NCBI GenBank assembly: GCA_944381435.1 | Contig: CALWLD010000015.1 | Coordinates: 1-55,150, forward strand | Source of the DNA: an uncultured Clostridia bacterium | GTDB taxonomy: Bacteria; Bacillota; Clostridia; Lachnospirales; CAG-274 | Direction: 5' to 3' | DNA: 55,150 bases | Position numbers and translations under genes: made by a program | The notes under the pieces: generated by a model | Database searches by the model: none | What the model was told of the DNA's origin: nothing | What the model saw: only the letters and a program-made list of their open reading frames with translations | Shown here: positions 25,757-34,969 of the stretch, piece by piece | Position numbering within the stretch: position 1 is the first letter of the stretch | Layout of the letters: each line of letters opens with the position of its first letter

Positions 25757-28189
25757 ATGAAAAAAACAATAGGTATACAGGGTATGTCTTGTGCTGGTTG
25801 TGCTAAAAGGCTAGAAGATGAAATAGGAAAGCTTAAAGGCATAGAAAAAGCTAGCGTAAATTTTGCAAACGAAAGCCTTTATGTAGAATATAACGAAAGC
25901 TTAAATGATGATGATTTAATAAAAAATATAGAAAAGTTAGGTTTTAAGCCTATTATAAAAGAAAATAAACAAGTTATAATAGGGATAGGGGGTATGTCTT
26001 GTGTTGGCTGTGCTAAAGGCATTGAAAAGGAGCTTTTAAAAGAAGAAGGTATTGAAAGTATAGAAGTTAATTTTGCTACAGAAAAAGCAAAAATTATATA
26101 TAATGATAAAATAAGATTATCTAGCATAAAAAGTAAAATAGAAAGCCTAGGTTTTAAAATATTAGAAGAAGATATTGAGCAAAAAGAAGATTTTAAAGAA
26201 AAAGAAATAAAAACAATGTTTAAAAAGGTTTTGCTATCTGCTATTTTTGGTATACCTTTATTAATCATTGCTATGTTACCTATGATAAAAGGATTTGAAA
26301 ATGCCTTGCCTAGCTTTATAAATATGAAGGATAGCCCTTTAAATTATGCTATATTACAAATAATATTAACTGTGCCAATAATGATAATAGGGCATAAATT
26401 TTATACAACAGGTTTTAAGTTATTCTTTAAAGGTAGGCCTAATATGGATAGCCTTATAGCTATAAGCACAACAACTGCTTTTTTATATAGCTTATATAAC
26501 ACTATAAATGTAGCTAAAGGTGATTTACATTCGGTACATTCTTTATACTTTGAAACGGTAGGTATGATTATTGTTTTGATACTTTTAGGAAAATACCTAG
26601 AAACTATATCAAAAGGAAAAACATCTCAAGCTATTAAAAAATTAATAGAGCTTGCACCTAAATATGCAACTATATTAAATGACGGTAAAGAAGAAAAAAT
26701 ACCAATAGATGATGTTTTAATAGATGATATTGTTTTAGCAAAGCCTGGGGAGAAGATAGCCGTAGATGGTATAGTTATAGAAGGTGAAACTTATATAGAT
26801 GAGGCTATGCTAACAGGTGAAAGCATACCAGTTTATAAACAAAAAGATAGCAATGTTTTCGCAGGTTCTATCAATAAAAATGGTTTTATAAAATATAAGG
26901 CTACAAAAACATCTAAAGATACAACCCTTGCAAACATTATAAAAATTGTAGAAGATGCTCAAGTTACTAAAGCACCTATTGCTAAAATAGCCGATGTTGT
27001 ATCTGGTTATTTTGTACCTATTGTTTGTGTTATTGCTTTAGTATCTGCTATAATATGGTATTTTGTAAATAGAGATTTAGAGTTTTCCTTAAAAATATTT
27101 GTTTCTGTATTAGTTATTGCTTGTCCTTGTGCTTTAGGCCTTGCAACACCAACTGCCATAATGGTTGGAACAGGTAAGGGGGCTGAAAACGGCATACTTA
27201 TAAAAAGTGGCGAGGCTTTAGAGGTTGCCTATAAGTTAGATGCAGTTATTTTAGATAAAACAGGCACAATAACAGAAGGTAAACCTACAGTTACAGATGT
27301 TATATGTAATGATATTGAAGAAAATGAGTTTTTAAAATTAATAGCATCTATAGAAAAGCTATCAGAACACCCTTTAGCAGAGGCTATTGTTAAATATGCA
27401 CAAGATAAAGATATTGCATTATATGATAATGTAGAAAACTTTAAATCTAAAACAGGCTTTGGGATAGAGGCAGAAATAAATAACCAAAAAATATATATAG
27501 GTAATGAAAAGCTTTTAAACAGCTTAAGCATATCTTTAGAAGATAAAAAAGAAAAGGCAAATAGGCTGGCAGAAGAAGGCAAAACACCTATGTATGTTGC
27601 TATTGATGACAAAATAAAAGGTATAATAGCTGTGGCAGACCCTATAAAAGAAGGTAGCAAAAAAGCTATAGAAAATTTAACTAATATGGGCTTATCTGTA
27701 TTTATGATAACAGGGGATAACGAAAAAACGGCAAATGCTATTGCAAATCAAGTTAATATAAAAAATGTATTTGCAGAAGTTTTACCTGTTGATAAGGCTA
27801 ACTATGTAGAAAAGCTTAAAAATGAAGGTAAAAAGGTTGCAATGGTAGGTGATGGTATTAACGATGCACCTGCTTTAGCTAAAGCAGATTTAGGTATTGC
27901 TATTGGCTCTGGAACAGATATTGCTATAGAATCTGCCGATGTTGTGCTTATAAAAAATGATTTAATCGGTGTTTATAATGCAATAAGGCTTAGTAAAAAA
28001 ACAATAATTAATATAAAACAAAATCTGTTTTGGGCATTTATTTATAACATTATAGGTATACCTATTGCTTGTGGTGTTTTATATGCCTTTGGTGGGATAT
28101 TGCTAAACCCTATGATAGGAGCAGTTGCTATGAGCTTAAGCTCTGTTTCTGTACTTTTAAATGCTCTTAGGCTTAGAAATTTTAAATAA
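25757..28189 (+). CDS. copA: Copper-exporting P1B-type ATPase
   Basis: An 810-residue Cu(I) efflux pump. Two N-terminal HMA domains carry the metal motifs GMSCAGCAK and GMSCVGCAK (residues ~10 and ~80). The membrane core has the transport motif ACPCALGLATPTA (CPC), the actuator motif LTGESIPV, the phosphorylation site DKTGTITEG, the SEHPLAEAI nucleotide motif and the hinge VGDGINDAPALA. Length and domain order are those of Bacillus-type CopA. With two HMA domains it may partly replace a separate CopZ. It is the last gene of the csoR operon, followed by a strong terminator. Confidence 0.96.
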   Translation: MKKTIGIQGMSCAGCAKRLEDEIGKLKGIEKASVNFANESLYVEYNESLNDDDLIKNIEKLGFKPIIKENKQVIIGIGGMSCVGCAKGIEKELLKEEGIESIEVNFATEKAKIIYNDKIRLSSIKSKIESLGFKILEEDIEQKEDFKEKEIKTMFKKVLLSAIFGIPLLIIAMLPMIKGFENALPSFINMKDSPLNYAILQIILTVPIMIIGHKFYTTGFKLFFKGRPNMDSLIAISTTTAFLYSLYNTINVAKGDLHSVHSLYFETVGMIIVLILLGKYLETISKGKTSQAIKKLIELAPKYATILNDGKEEKIPIDDVLIDDIVLAKPGEKIAVDGIVIEGETYIDEAMLTGESIPVYKQKDSNVFAGSINKNGFIKYKATKTSKDTTLANIIKIVEDAQVTKAPIAKIADVVSGYFVPIVCVIALVSAIIWYFVNRDLEFSLKIFVSVLVIACPCALGLATPTAIMVGTGKGAENGILIKSGEALEVAYKLDAVILDKTGTITEGKPTVTDVICNDIEENEFLKLIASIEKLSEHPLAEAIVKYAQDKDIALYDNVENFKSKTGFGIEAEINNQKIYIGNEKLLNSLSISLEDKKEKANRLAEEGKTPMYVAIDDKIKGIIAVADPIKEGSKKAIENLTNMGLSVFMITGDNEKTANAIANQVNIKNVFAEVLPVDKANYVEKLKNEGKKVAMVGDGINDAPALAKADLGIAIGSGTDIAIESADVVLIKNDLIGVYNAIRLSKKTIINIKQNLFWAFIYNIIGIPIACGVLYAFGGILLNPMIGAVAMSLSSVSVLLNALRLRNFK

Positions 28190-28196
28190 TTGTAAA

Positions 28197-28246
28197 AAGC
28201 ATAAATTTATGTTAAAATTAAAACATAAATTTATGCTTTTTTTTAT
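28197..28246 (+). terminator. Terminator after copA
   Basis: AGCATAAATTTATGTT paired with AACATAAATTTATGCT and followed by eight T residues, a strong intrinsic terminator starting 8 bases after the copA stop. Confidence 0.92.
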
Positions 28247-28260
28247 AGGGAGGGATAAAA

Positions 28261-29286
28261 ATGAAATATAGATTTATGGTTATTTTGTTTACTGCAAGCT
28301 TTTTAATTAGTGGTACATATGTACAAAAAAATACAGTATATGCACAAAATGTACAGTCTACAAAAAATATACCTATTAAAGGGTTAGAAGGTGTTTATAT
28401 CCAAGAAACTAATATGCAAAATTATTGTATTGTAGATGAAGATGGTAATAAGCTTATTGAAACTGAATTTAGAAGTGTAGATGATAAATTAAGCCCTGGT
28501 AACACTTTAGTAGTTAGATATCCTATAGGTATGGCTGATTCATCTCTTATGATTTTAAATAAAGATTTACAGGTAATTGTTCCAGAAAATGGGTATGGTG
28601 GAGAACCAGAGTTTTTAAATGCTAATGGACAAATATATATAAAAGTGGAACAAGCTATTGGAGGTGGTGAAACACATTATTATGATTTAAACGGAAACAA
28701 ATTGGAAGAAATACCATCTAATGCAAAACCATCAAGCCCTATATATGATACTTCATATAGTGAGTGGGCTAGAGAAAGTGTTAATGGAGCTATTGATATA
28801 GATATAGTACCAGATAATTTACAGTCTAATTATACTAATAAAATTACAAGGCAAGAATTTTGCCAGCTTGCAGTACAAATGTATATGATAAAAACTAAAG
28901 CCAATATAGATATGAACGTAAAATCTCCTTTTACAGATGTAGATGACCCTTATGTTACCACTGCTTATAATTTAAAAATAGTTTCTGGTGTTGGGGAAAA
29001 TGAATTTGCACCAGATAATCATATAACAAGGCAAGAAGCTGCTGTTATGGTTAATAATTTGGCTAATTTGATTGATATAAAAAGCGAGGGTAAAAACAGA
29101 ACAAAATTTGTAGATGAAAAATATTTTGCTACTTGGGCTAAAGATGCTATTTACAATGTATCTAGCATTAAAAGCGGAGATGTTTATGTTATGAGTGGAA
29201 CTGGGGAAGGGAAGTTTTCTCCTTGGTATAATTATACAAGAGAGCAAGCTATAGCTACAATTCTTAGACTGTATAATTGTAATTAG
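28261..29286 (+). CDS. Secreted SLH-domain protein
   Basis: A 341-residue exported protein. The N-terminus is a signal peptide (MKYRFMVILFTASFLISGTYV). Residues ~45-160 form a beta-rich region of WG-repeat style (YCIVDEDGNKLIETEF, HYYDLNGNKLEEI). From ~residue 165 to the end there are three S-layer homology units, each with the ITRQE or YTREQ turn: NKITRQEFCQLAVQMY, DNHITRQEAAVMVNNLA and YNYTREQAIATILRLY. SLH units bind pyruvylated wall polymers, so the protein is probably held on the cell surface. It sits directly after the copper operon terminator but has no evident link to copper. Confidence 0.85.
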   Translation: MKYRFMVILFTASFLISGTYVQKNTVYAQNVQSTKNIPIKGLEGVYIQETNMQNYCIVDEDGNKLIETEFRSVDDKLSPGNTLVVRYPIGMADSSLMILNKDLQVIVPENGYGGEPEFLNANGQIYIKVEQAIGGGETHYYDLNGNKLEEIPSNAKPSSPIYDTSYSEWARESVNGAIDIDIVPDNLQSNYTNKITRQEFCQLAVQMYMIKTKANIDMNVKSPFTDVDDPYVTTAYNLKIVSGVGENEFAPDNHITRQEAAVMVNNLANLIDIKSEGKNRTKFVDEKYFATWAKDAIYNVSSIKSGDVYVMSGTGEGKFSPWYNYTREQAIATILRLYNCN

Positions 29287-29315
29287 TTGACAAATTATAT
29301 TATTTATTGTATAAT
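29287..29315 (+). promoter_or_regulatory. Consensus sigma-A promoter of the DUF898 gene
   Basis: TTGACA (29287-29292), 17-base spacer, TATAAT (29310-29315), both hexamers perfect. It begins immediately after the stop codon of the SLH gene. Confidence 0.88.
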
Positions 29316-29346
29316 CAACTAGAATAATAAATAATGGAGGAGTTTT

Positions 29347-29697
29347 ATGAACCAATTTGACAACAATTATAACGATCAATATGAAAGGACGTTTTATCCT
29401 GGGCTAAAGCTTACAGGTTCTGCATTACAATATGTAGGATATTCTTTATTAGTGGCTTTAGGTACCGTAATAACTTTGGGTATTGCATATCCATTTTTAA
29501 TGAGTCGTTTGGTTAAATGGTGTGTAGAACATACAACTTATAACGGAAGATACTTAAGATTTATAGGTTCATCTGTAGATTTATATATTAAAATAATAAT
29601 TTTTTGGTTAATAGGTATTTTTACATTTGGTATAGGTTTCTTATTTTATGGTTATTATTTTGTTAAATGGATAATAGAGAATATTGTTGTAGAATAA
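29347..29697 (+). CDS. DUF898 (YjgN-like) membrane protein
   Basis: A 116-residue protein with two hydrophobic spans (SLLVALGTVITLGIAYPFLM and IIIFWLIGIFTFGIGFLFYG) and the DUF898 feature RLVKWCVEHTTYNGRYLRF between them. Family members have no established biochemical role; larger ones carry several such units, so this is a minimal single-unit form. It has a consensus promoter and a good ribosome-binding site (GGAGGAG) and ends in a bidirectional terminator shared with the convergent S-layer-like gene. It appears to be a one-gene unit. Confidence 0.75.
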   Translation: MNQFDNNYNDQYERTFYPGLKLTGSALQYVGYSLLVALGTVITLGIAYPFLMSRLVKWCVEHTTYNGRYLRFIGSSVDLYIKIIIFWLIGIFTFGIGFLFYGYYFVKWIIENIVVE

Positions 29698-29738
29698 TAA
29701 AAAAGAGATAGTAATTTATAAATTACTATCTCTTTTTT
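29698..29738. terminator. Bidirectional terminator
   Basis: A near-perfect palindrome (AAAAAGAGATAGTAATTTAT and its complement) with A and T runs on both sides, between convergent genes, 16 bases from the S-layer-like stop codon. Confidence 0.92.
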
Positions 29739-29754
29739 ATTATATTATACTATA

Positions 29755-32700
29755 TTATTTAGCTTCTGCTAAAACATCATATAATTTAGACATAATAGTA
29801 GCCATTTCTGCTCTAGTAACAGGAGCTGTTGGATTTAATTTACCGTTGTTACCAGAAATTATACCAGAATTGATTAAGATAGCAACGCTTTCTGTAGCAT
29901 AAGAAGAAACTTTGCTTGCATCGCTAAATTGATTTAATGTTGTTGTATCTGTATTAACATTTAAATCTAAAGATTTTAAGATTTGTGCTATCATAACCAT
30001 AGTATCTTGTCTTGAGATGATACCTTCTGGGTTGAACATACCGTTAGAACCATTTACTATACCATAAGTAGATGCAGTACCTACATAAGGAGCATAATAA
30101 GCACTAGGGTTTACATCAGCAAATTTACCGTTAGCCTCTGGTGTTAAGCCTAAAAGATTAACAAGCATAATTGTTGCATCAGCACGTTTAGTTTGACCGT
30201 TAGGGTTGAACATACCGTTAGCACCGTTTATAACACCTGCAGTAGATAATTTATCAATGTGAGATTTTGCCCAATGGCTAGCATCTACATCACCAAATAC
30301 TTTAGCTTCACCTTCAATGCTAGGTAAGCTAATCACATCTAAAGTAAGGTCTTTATCTTCAGATACATTACTGTTGTTACCTGATGTAGTAGATTCTGTA
30401 GTTTCATCGTTTGGTTTAGCATTTATAACTGCACCACCACCAGAGAAACCACCACCAGAAGAAGAGCTACTACTATTACCTTGGTCTTTATCACCAGGTT
30501 TAACAATTATAGTACCACTATCATTTTGGATAGGAGCTTCAATGCCTGCCTCATCTTTAAGTTTTTTAGCTAAGCTTTCTGCTTTTGTTTGGTCGTTACA
30601 AACAAATTTAACTTTATCATTAAATGAATTTTTCTCAAATGTAACTTTTGCTAAATCAACATTATCAAAGTTTAATTTAAGCTCAGATGTAGCACTATCA
30701 AATGCACCACTTTTAACAAGAGTTAATTCGCTTGTTAACATAGAGTTGATTTGTTCTTCTGTAGCACTACCTACATTGTGTATTTCTGTTACTTTACCTG
30801 TTTCGTTAGTTGTAGTTTCTAAATCGCTATTTGCAACTTGTGCTTGTGCTACTGCAAATAAAGCTACAGCTCCAGCAGGTTCTTCTTTTGTTACAGTTAT
30901 ACCTTCTTGGTTTTCTGCTAAAGCATTACCTTTTAAATCTGTAACACCATTATCACTAGCAACTTTAACTTTTACGGTTGCACCTTCTGTAGATAACTCT
31001 TTATCTGTAGTTGTAATAACTAAACTATCACCTTCTATAGTAACAGTACCGATTGTAGCATTTTCTGAACCGCTACTTGAAGGAGTATATTCAACTGTAA
31101 ATTTAGACTTATCTGGTGTACCGCTAAGAGTTTCGCTAGCTTTTACAGTTATAGTGTAGTTATTGCTTTCACCTGTAAATGTACCACTTGCTAATGTAGG
31201 AGCAGTTGTATCTGTTTCGTTTGTAACAGGAGTTTCTGATATTTTATCTACAACTACGCCATTTGAAGTAAGCTCTGTGTTGCCACCTTCATAAGCAAAT
31301 TTGATAACATCGCCTTCTGCAACTTCTGCATTTAATGTTAAAGTGATTGTGTTATCGCTAGTTGAAACTTTATCTACTACTAATGCTTCAGGTTCTCCTT
31401 CTTTTGTTACTTTAAAACCTTTTGTGCTTGCAAAGTTTTCTACTGTATCAAAAGAGGTATTTGTAGTTATAGTTACTGATTTTTTGTCAACTGTAGCGTT
31501 AGTAACTTCTACGCCTTCAATGCTTTGTTCAGATTTTAATGTTACTATACCTTTGTCCATAGAAACAAGATAAGGTGTAGCCTCATCACCATTTAAAGAA
31601 TAAGCTTCTTCAGGTGCAGTAAATTCTTTTGTACCAACTAAAGCTAATTTGTTATCTTTTAAACCTTTAAATAATAAACCTTCTTTTGTTTGATAATAGC
31701 TATTTTCAACTATTTTAGCGTTTTTAGCATTATATTTTTCTTCTGGTAAAGTAGCTTTAACTTTTACAGCTAATGCCTCTGTGTTATCTAAAGTGTTGTT
31801 GCTAGCATCTTTTATTTTTCCGTTACCTTTATATTTAACTTTAAACTCATCGCCGTATGCTACAGTAGTATCTACTAATTTTATTGTTAATGAAGTAGAA
31901 GGAGCTGTAATATCAGCTACAGTATAATGAGTAGTTTCAGTTAATGGTTGACCATTTTTTGTGATTTCAAAATCTGTTGCAGTAAGACCTTCTGAGGTTA
32001 CATTTTCATTAAAGTTAATAACTAAATTTCCTTCTGTATCTAAAGTGATTTCATCTGCTTTTACAGTAGGTTTTGTTGTGTCATATACAAATGATAATGT
32101 AGTATCATTTGCAAGTTTATTAGCAGATGTAGATTTATCTTTAACTGTATCTTTGTTTAAGTATTTGATAGTATAGTTACCATCTGCAAGTTCTGATTTA
32201 GCTTTGATTTGAATTTCTTTGCTGTCATCTGTAGCTTGAACACTTTCAAGCTCAACTGCTTGACCATCTTTTTGCACTTCAAAGCTAAAATTGTCTGATT
32301 CTTGAGCTATTTCTGCTATATTTTCGCTAGTAGCAACTTTTATAGTTAATTTATCACCATCAACACTTGCAGATACAAGAGTAGGAGCTTTTTTGTCATC
32401 ACTAGCACTTATTGTAGCACCTGAACTTTCAAGAGGAGTAGAATCATTAGCAGCTACAAGGTTACCTTTTTCATCTTTAAGTGTATTACCGTTATAGTAA
32501 ACTTTAACTGTTCCTTGGTCAAGTTTTTCACCTAAAATTATTTCAAGGTTAGAACCACTAACTGTAACATTAGTTACAGAGATTAAGTTACTATTAGCAT
32601 CTTTAACAGTTATACCATTAGCTTCAGCAGTATTTTCTGTTAATGCCTCTAAAGCCTCATTAAATGCAATAGTTAATTTATCATCTGATTCTGTGTAAGT

Positions 32701-33249
32701 AGTGCTTGATGCAGTAGGAGCAGTAACATCAGGGCTACCTGTAAGAGCTAATTCCCCTAGGTTTAAATCTGCCCAAGAATCATTACCACCATCAGTATCT
32801 ATTTGTAATTTAGCTTTTTCTGCTTCAGCAGGAGCATTATATACTACTTTAACATCAGAAGTAATATTTTTACCTGTTAAAGCATCAACAGGAATAGTTA
32901 AAACTACTTGTGTGCCAGAGTGAACATATTTTGCAGTTATAGGATAATCTCCGTCGTTTATACCTGTTAAACTAAAACCTTCTAAACCTTCAGTATCTTC
33001 AGAAATATCTTCAGAATTTTGCACAAGCTTTAACTCTGCGCTACCTGTTTGTGCAATAGTAACGTCTACAGTTCCAACTTCAGCACCATCAGCAGCTGCA
33101 GCTGTAACATTAGTATCGTGAGTACCAGCAGCATAAGCATTAACAACTGTGCCTGTAACAACGCCGCTAATAGCACCAGAGCTACCCATAGCAACTGCCA
33201 TACCAATAGCAATAGCTTTTAAAGAACTATTATAAATATTTCTTTTCAT
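29755..33249 (-). CDS. Large S-layer-like protein: Ig-like repeats and three SLH domains
   Basis: A 1,164-residue exported protein. The start is ATG 33249, preceded by AAGGGGG; the longer frame has no signal for translation. A signal peptide (SLKAIAIGMAVAMGSSGAIS...AYA) is followed by several Ig/SWM-like units that begin with a D-x-x-x-P-T pattern: DVTAPTASSTTYTES, DKKAPTLVSASVDGDKL, TTKPTVKADEITLD, DTTAPTLASGTFTGES. A Ser/Gly linker (SSSSSSGGGFSGGG) leads to three SLH units (KRADATIMLVNLLG, SRQDTMVMIAQIL, TRAEMATIMSKLYDV). It fits a main S-layer protein or large surface adhesin. A consensus promoter and long AT-rich leader suggest strong expression. Confidence 0.88.
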   Translation of the reverse strand: MKRNIYNSSLKAIAIGMAVAMGSSGAISGVVTGTVVNAYAAGTHDTNVTAAAADGAEVGTVDVTIAQTGSAELKLVQNSEDISEDTEGLEGFSLTGINDGDYPITAKYVHSGTQVVLTIPVDALTGKNITSDVKVVYNAPAEAEKAKLQIDTDGGNDSWADLNLGELALTGSPDVTAPTASSTTYTESDDKLTIAFNEALEALTENTAEANGITVKDANSNLISVTNVTVSGSNLEIILGEKLDQGTVKVYYNGNTLKDEKGNLVAANDSTPLESSGATISASDDKKAPTLVSASVDGDKLTIKVATSENIAEIAQESDNFSFEVQKDGQAVELESVQATDDSKEIQIKAKSELADGNYTIKYLNKDTVKDKSTSANKLANDTTLSFVYDTTKPTVKADEITLDTEGNLVINFNENVTSEGLTATDFEITKNGQPLTETTHYTVADITAPSTSLTIKLVDTTVAYGDEFKVKYKGNGKIKDASNNTLDNTEALAVKVKATLPEEKYNAKNAKIVENSYYQTKEGLLFKGLKDNKLALVGTKEFTAPEEAYSLNGDEATPYLVSMDKGIVTLKSEQSIEGVEVTNATVDKKSVTITTNTSFDTVENFASTKGFKVTKEGEPEALVVDKVSTSDNTITLTLNAEVAEGDVIKFAYEGGNTELTSNGVVVDKISETPVTNETDTTAPTLASGTFTGESNNYTITVKASETLSGTPDKSKFTVEYTPSSSGSENATIGTVTIEGDSLVITTTDKELSTEGATVKVKVASDNGVTDLKGNALAENQEGITVTKEEPAGAVALFAVAQAQVANSDLETTTNETGKVTEIHNVGSATEEQINSMLTSELTLVKSGAFDSATSELKLNFDNVDLAKVTFEKNSFNDKVKFVCNDQTKAESLAKKLKDEAGIEAPIQNDSGTIIVKPGDKDQGNSSSSSSGGGFSGGGAVINAKPNDETTESTTSGNNSNVSEDKDLTLDVISLPSIEGEAKVFGDVDASHWAKSHIDKLSTAGVINGANGMFNPNGQTKRADATIMLVNLLGLTPEANGKFADVNPSAYYAPYVGTASTYGIVNGSNGMFNPEGIISRQDTMVMIAQILKSLDLNVNTDTTTLNQFSDASKVSSYATESVAILINSGIISGNNGKLNPTAPVTRAEMATIMSKLYDVLAEAK

Positions 33250-33334
33250 TAATAAAATCCCCCTTAAAATAATAAAAATTTGTAAAAAGATGTAATATTT
33301 TGTATATAAAACAAACATCATTTTATATATGTTC

Positions 33335-33363
33335 ATAATATAACAAAATAAAAAATATGTCAA
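33335..33363 (-). promoter_or_regulatory. Promoter of the S-layer-like gene
   Basis: On the minus strand TTGACA (33358-33363), 17-base spacer and TATTAT (33335-33340), giving a leader of roughly 80 bases before ATG 33249. No other clear motif is seen between 33364 and 33572. Confidence 0.8.
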
Positions 33364-33572
33364 TATTAACAGATAAAACTTAATAAAAAATTAACAAGTA
33401 TGAAACATTTACTTATTTTTAACAAATAAACATTTATGCACATATTTACAAACTACATTTAGATACGATAAAAACAATAAAAATATATATAATGTTTGTT
33501 ATTTTATCTTGATTTTACAGGTTATTATGTTGATTTATTAGCTGTGTAAAAATTTATATAATAAATTAATTA

Positions 33573-33601
33573 TTGACAAATAAAAAAATTATAATTATAC
33601 T
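33573..33601 (+). promoter_or_regulatory. Promoter of the thiamine operon
   Basis: TTGACA (33573-33578), 17-base spacer, TATACT (33596-33601), just ahead of the TPP riboswitch. Confidence 0.85.
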
Positions 33602-33611
33602 TTATTTAAGT

Positions 33612-33714
33612 TAATACTATTCAAGGGTGCTAAGTTTTCTTGGCTGAGAGAATGCTAACAGATGCATTTAACCTTTATACCTGAACTGGATAATGCCAGC
33701 GTAGGAAGAATATT
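33612..33714 (+). ncRNA. TPP riboswitch (THI element)
   Basis: The conserved core blocks are present in order: AAGGGTGC (33623-33630), GGCTGAGAGAATGC (33652-33655 carries CTGA), ACCTGAACTGGATAATGCC and AGCGTAGGAA. The closing stem pairs TATTC with GAATA. TPP binding should favour the terminator that follows and so switch off the downstream thiamine-precursor uptake genes. Confidence 0.95.
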
Positions 33715-33722
33715 TATTGTAT

Positions 33723-33760
33723 AGGTGCAATAGGTGTTTTTCTATTGCACCTTTTTATTT
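33723..33760 (+). terminator. Riboswitch-controlled terminator
   Basis: AGGTGCAATAG (33723-33733) pairs with CTATTGCACCT (33742-33752), followed by TTTTATTT. It is the expression platform of the TPP riboswitch. Confidence 0.92.
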
Positions 33761-33875
33761 CAATTAATGTATGACTTAATATTTTTATACAAATTATAAA
33801 CGTTTTTTCTTTTAATTTTTATGAAAATATTTAGAAATACCTGTTTTGAACACAAAGTGTTCAAAAAATTGATTA
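33761..33875 (-). repeat. Interspersed structured repeat, copy 3
   Basis: 115 bp, starting right after the riboswitch terminator. Small hairpin GAACAC-AAA-GTGTTC (plus-strand reading) is perfect; ends CAATT/AATTG pair; the loop block ATAAACGTTTTTT is shared with copy 2. The long hairpin is weaker here (one mismatch in ATACAT/AGGTAT-equivalent pairing). Unlike copies 1 and 2 it is antisense to the neighbouring operon; the strand given keeps the same element orientation as the other copies. Confidence 0.82.
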
Positions 33876-33933
33876 TATTAAATAGGTTTCCTTATAAGTA
33901 TTAGCTTAATAATTTTATAAAGGAGAATGAAAT

Positions 33934-34239
33934 ATGAACAAAAACTATGAAGCAAGTATGGCAATACAAATATTGCCTAGTTTAGCAGAGAAGGAAGAAA
34001 AAATAAGGGTAATTGATAAGGTGATAGAAAACATCAAATCTAAAGAGCTTAATATGCTTGTTTGCCCTTTTGAAACTGTAATAGAAGGTAGCTTAGATGA
34101 TATGTTAAAAATATTAAAAGAAAGCATATTAATTGCAGAAAAAGAAGGGGCTAAAGATGTGCTTACTAATGTAAAAATATCTTATAATCCGTTGGGAGTA
34201 ATGACTATAGATGAAAAAACTACAAAACATAACAAATAA
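33934..34239 (+). CDS. Thiamine-binding protein, MTH1187/DUF77 family
   Basis: A 101-residue protein with the ferredoxin-like MTH1187/YkoF fold: EASMAIQILPSLAEKEEKIRVIDKVIENI, then LNMLVCPFETVIEGSLDDMLKILKESI, and VLTNVKISYNPLGVMTIDEK. Relatives bind thiamine or the hydroxymethylpyrimidine moiety in the cytoplasm. It is the first gene under the TPP riboswitch, with a good site AAAGGAGAATGA. Its 3' end overlaps the permease gene by 29 bases, so the two are tightly coupled. It probably delivers or senses the ligand brought in by the transporter; that role is inferred from context. Confidence 0.85.
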   Translation: MNKNYEASMAIQILPSLAEKEEKIRVIDKVIENIKSKELNMLVCPFETVIEGSLDDMLKILKESILIAEKEGAKDVLTNVKISYNPLGVMTIDEKTTKHNK

Positions 34240-34966
34240 ATACATAAGCTTTATAACCATTTTACTAATAATTTTAATATGGGCTATTATAAGCTATACA
34301 CAGCTTGTACCTAAATTTATGCTACCTAGCCCTTTAGATGTTTTTTTGGCTTTTATAAAAGATTTTAGGTTGATTTTAAGCCACATAGGTATAACTCTTT
34401 TAGAGGCTAGCCTTGGCCTTTTGTTATCTATTATATTTAGCTTTTTTTTAGCTATTTTTATGGATAGATATAAGATTTTTGATAAAGCTATATATCCTAT
34501 ATTGGTTATTAGCCAAACTGTACCTACTATTGCTATAGCACCTATTATTGTGTTATGGTTTGGATTTGGTATTTTACCTAAAATTATATTAATATTTTCA
34601 ACTTGTTTTTTCCCTCTTACTATAAGCCTTCTTACAGGTTTTAAAAACATAGATGAAGATATGCTAAAGCTAATGAAATCTTTAGATGCTAGTTATTTGA
34701 AAACTTTATTTATTATAAAAATACCCTTTGCTATGAGAAGCTTTTTTTCGGGGCTTAAGATATCTGCTACTTATGCTATAGTAGGGGCTGTTGTATCTGA
34801 ATGGCTTGGTGGAGAAAAGGGTATAGGTGTATATATGACAAGAGTTAAAAAGGCTTATGCCTTTGATAAAATGTTTGCAAGTATTATAATTATTAGTTTA
34901 CTTAGTTTAATGCTGGTGTGGTTTATAAAATTTTTAGAAAATAAGATTATATACTGGAAGGAATAA
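34211..34966 (+). CDS. thiX: ABC transporter permease for thiamine pyrimidine precursor (ThiX-like)
   Basis: A 251-residue BPD-type permease with about six membrane segments and the EAA loop MKSLDASYLKTLFIIKIPFAM that docks to the ATPase; AIVGAVVSEWLGGEKGIGVYM is the usual late motif of the SsuC/TauC/ThiX class. It begins inside the 3' end of the thiamine-binding gene and is followed 3 bases later by the binding protein gene. With ThiY and ThiZ partners and a TPP riboswitch ahead, uptake of a formylaminopyrimidine-type thiamine breakdown product is the likely role. Confidence 0.88.
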   Translation: MKKLQNITNKYISFITILLIILIWAIISYTQLVPKFMLPSPLDVFLAFIKDFRLILSHIGITLLEASLGLLLSIIFSFFLAIFMDRYKIFDKAIYPILVISQTVPTIAIAPIIVLWFGFGILPKIILIFSTCFFPLTISLLTGFKNIDEDMLKLMKSLDASYLKTLFIIKIPFAMRSFFSGLKISATYAIVGAVVSEWLGGEKGIGVYMTRVKKAYAFDKMFASIIIISLLSLMLVWFIKFLENKIIYWKE

Positions 34967-34969
34967 AAG

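Noticed and set aside
30317..31159. 280-residue ORF on the plus strand opposite the S-layer-like gene
   Set aside because: It is a mirror frame of a long Thr/Ser/Val-rich gene, has no ribosome-binding site and reads as low-complexity hydrophobic sequence.
33250..33363. Extended N-terminus of the S-layer-like protein (38 extra residues)
   Set aside because: The extension covers the promoter, lacks a ribosome-binding site and would bury the signal peptide.
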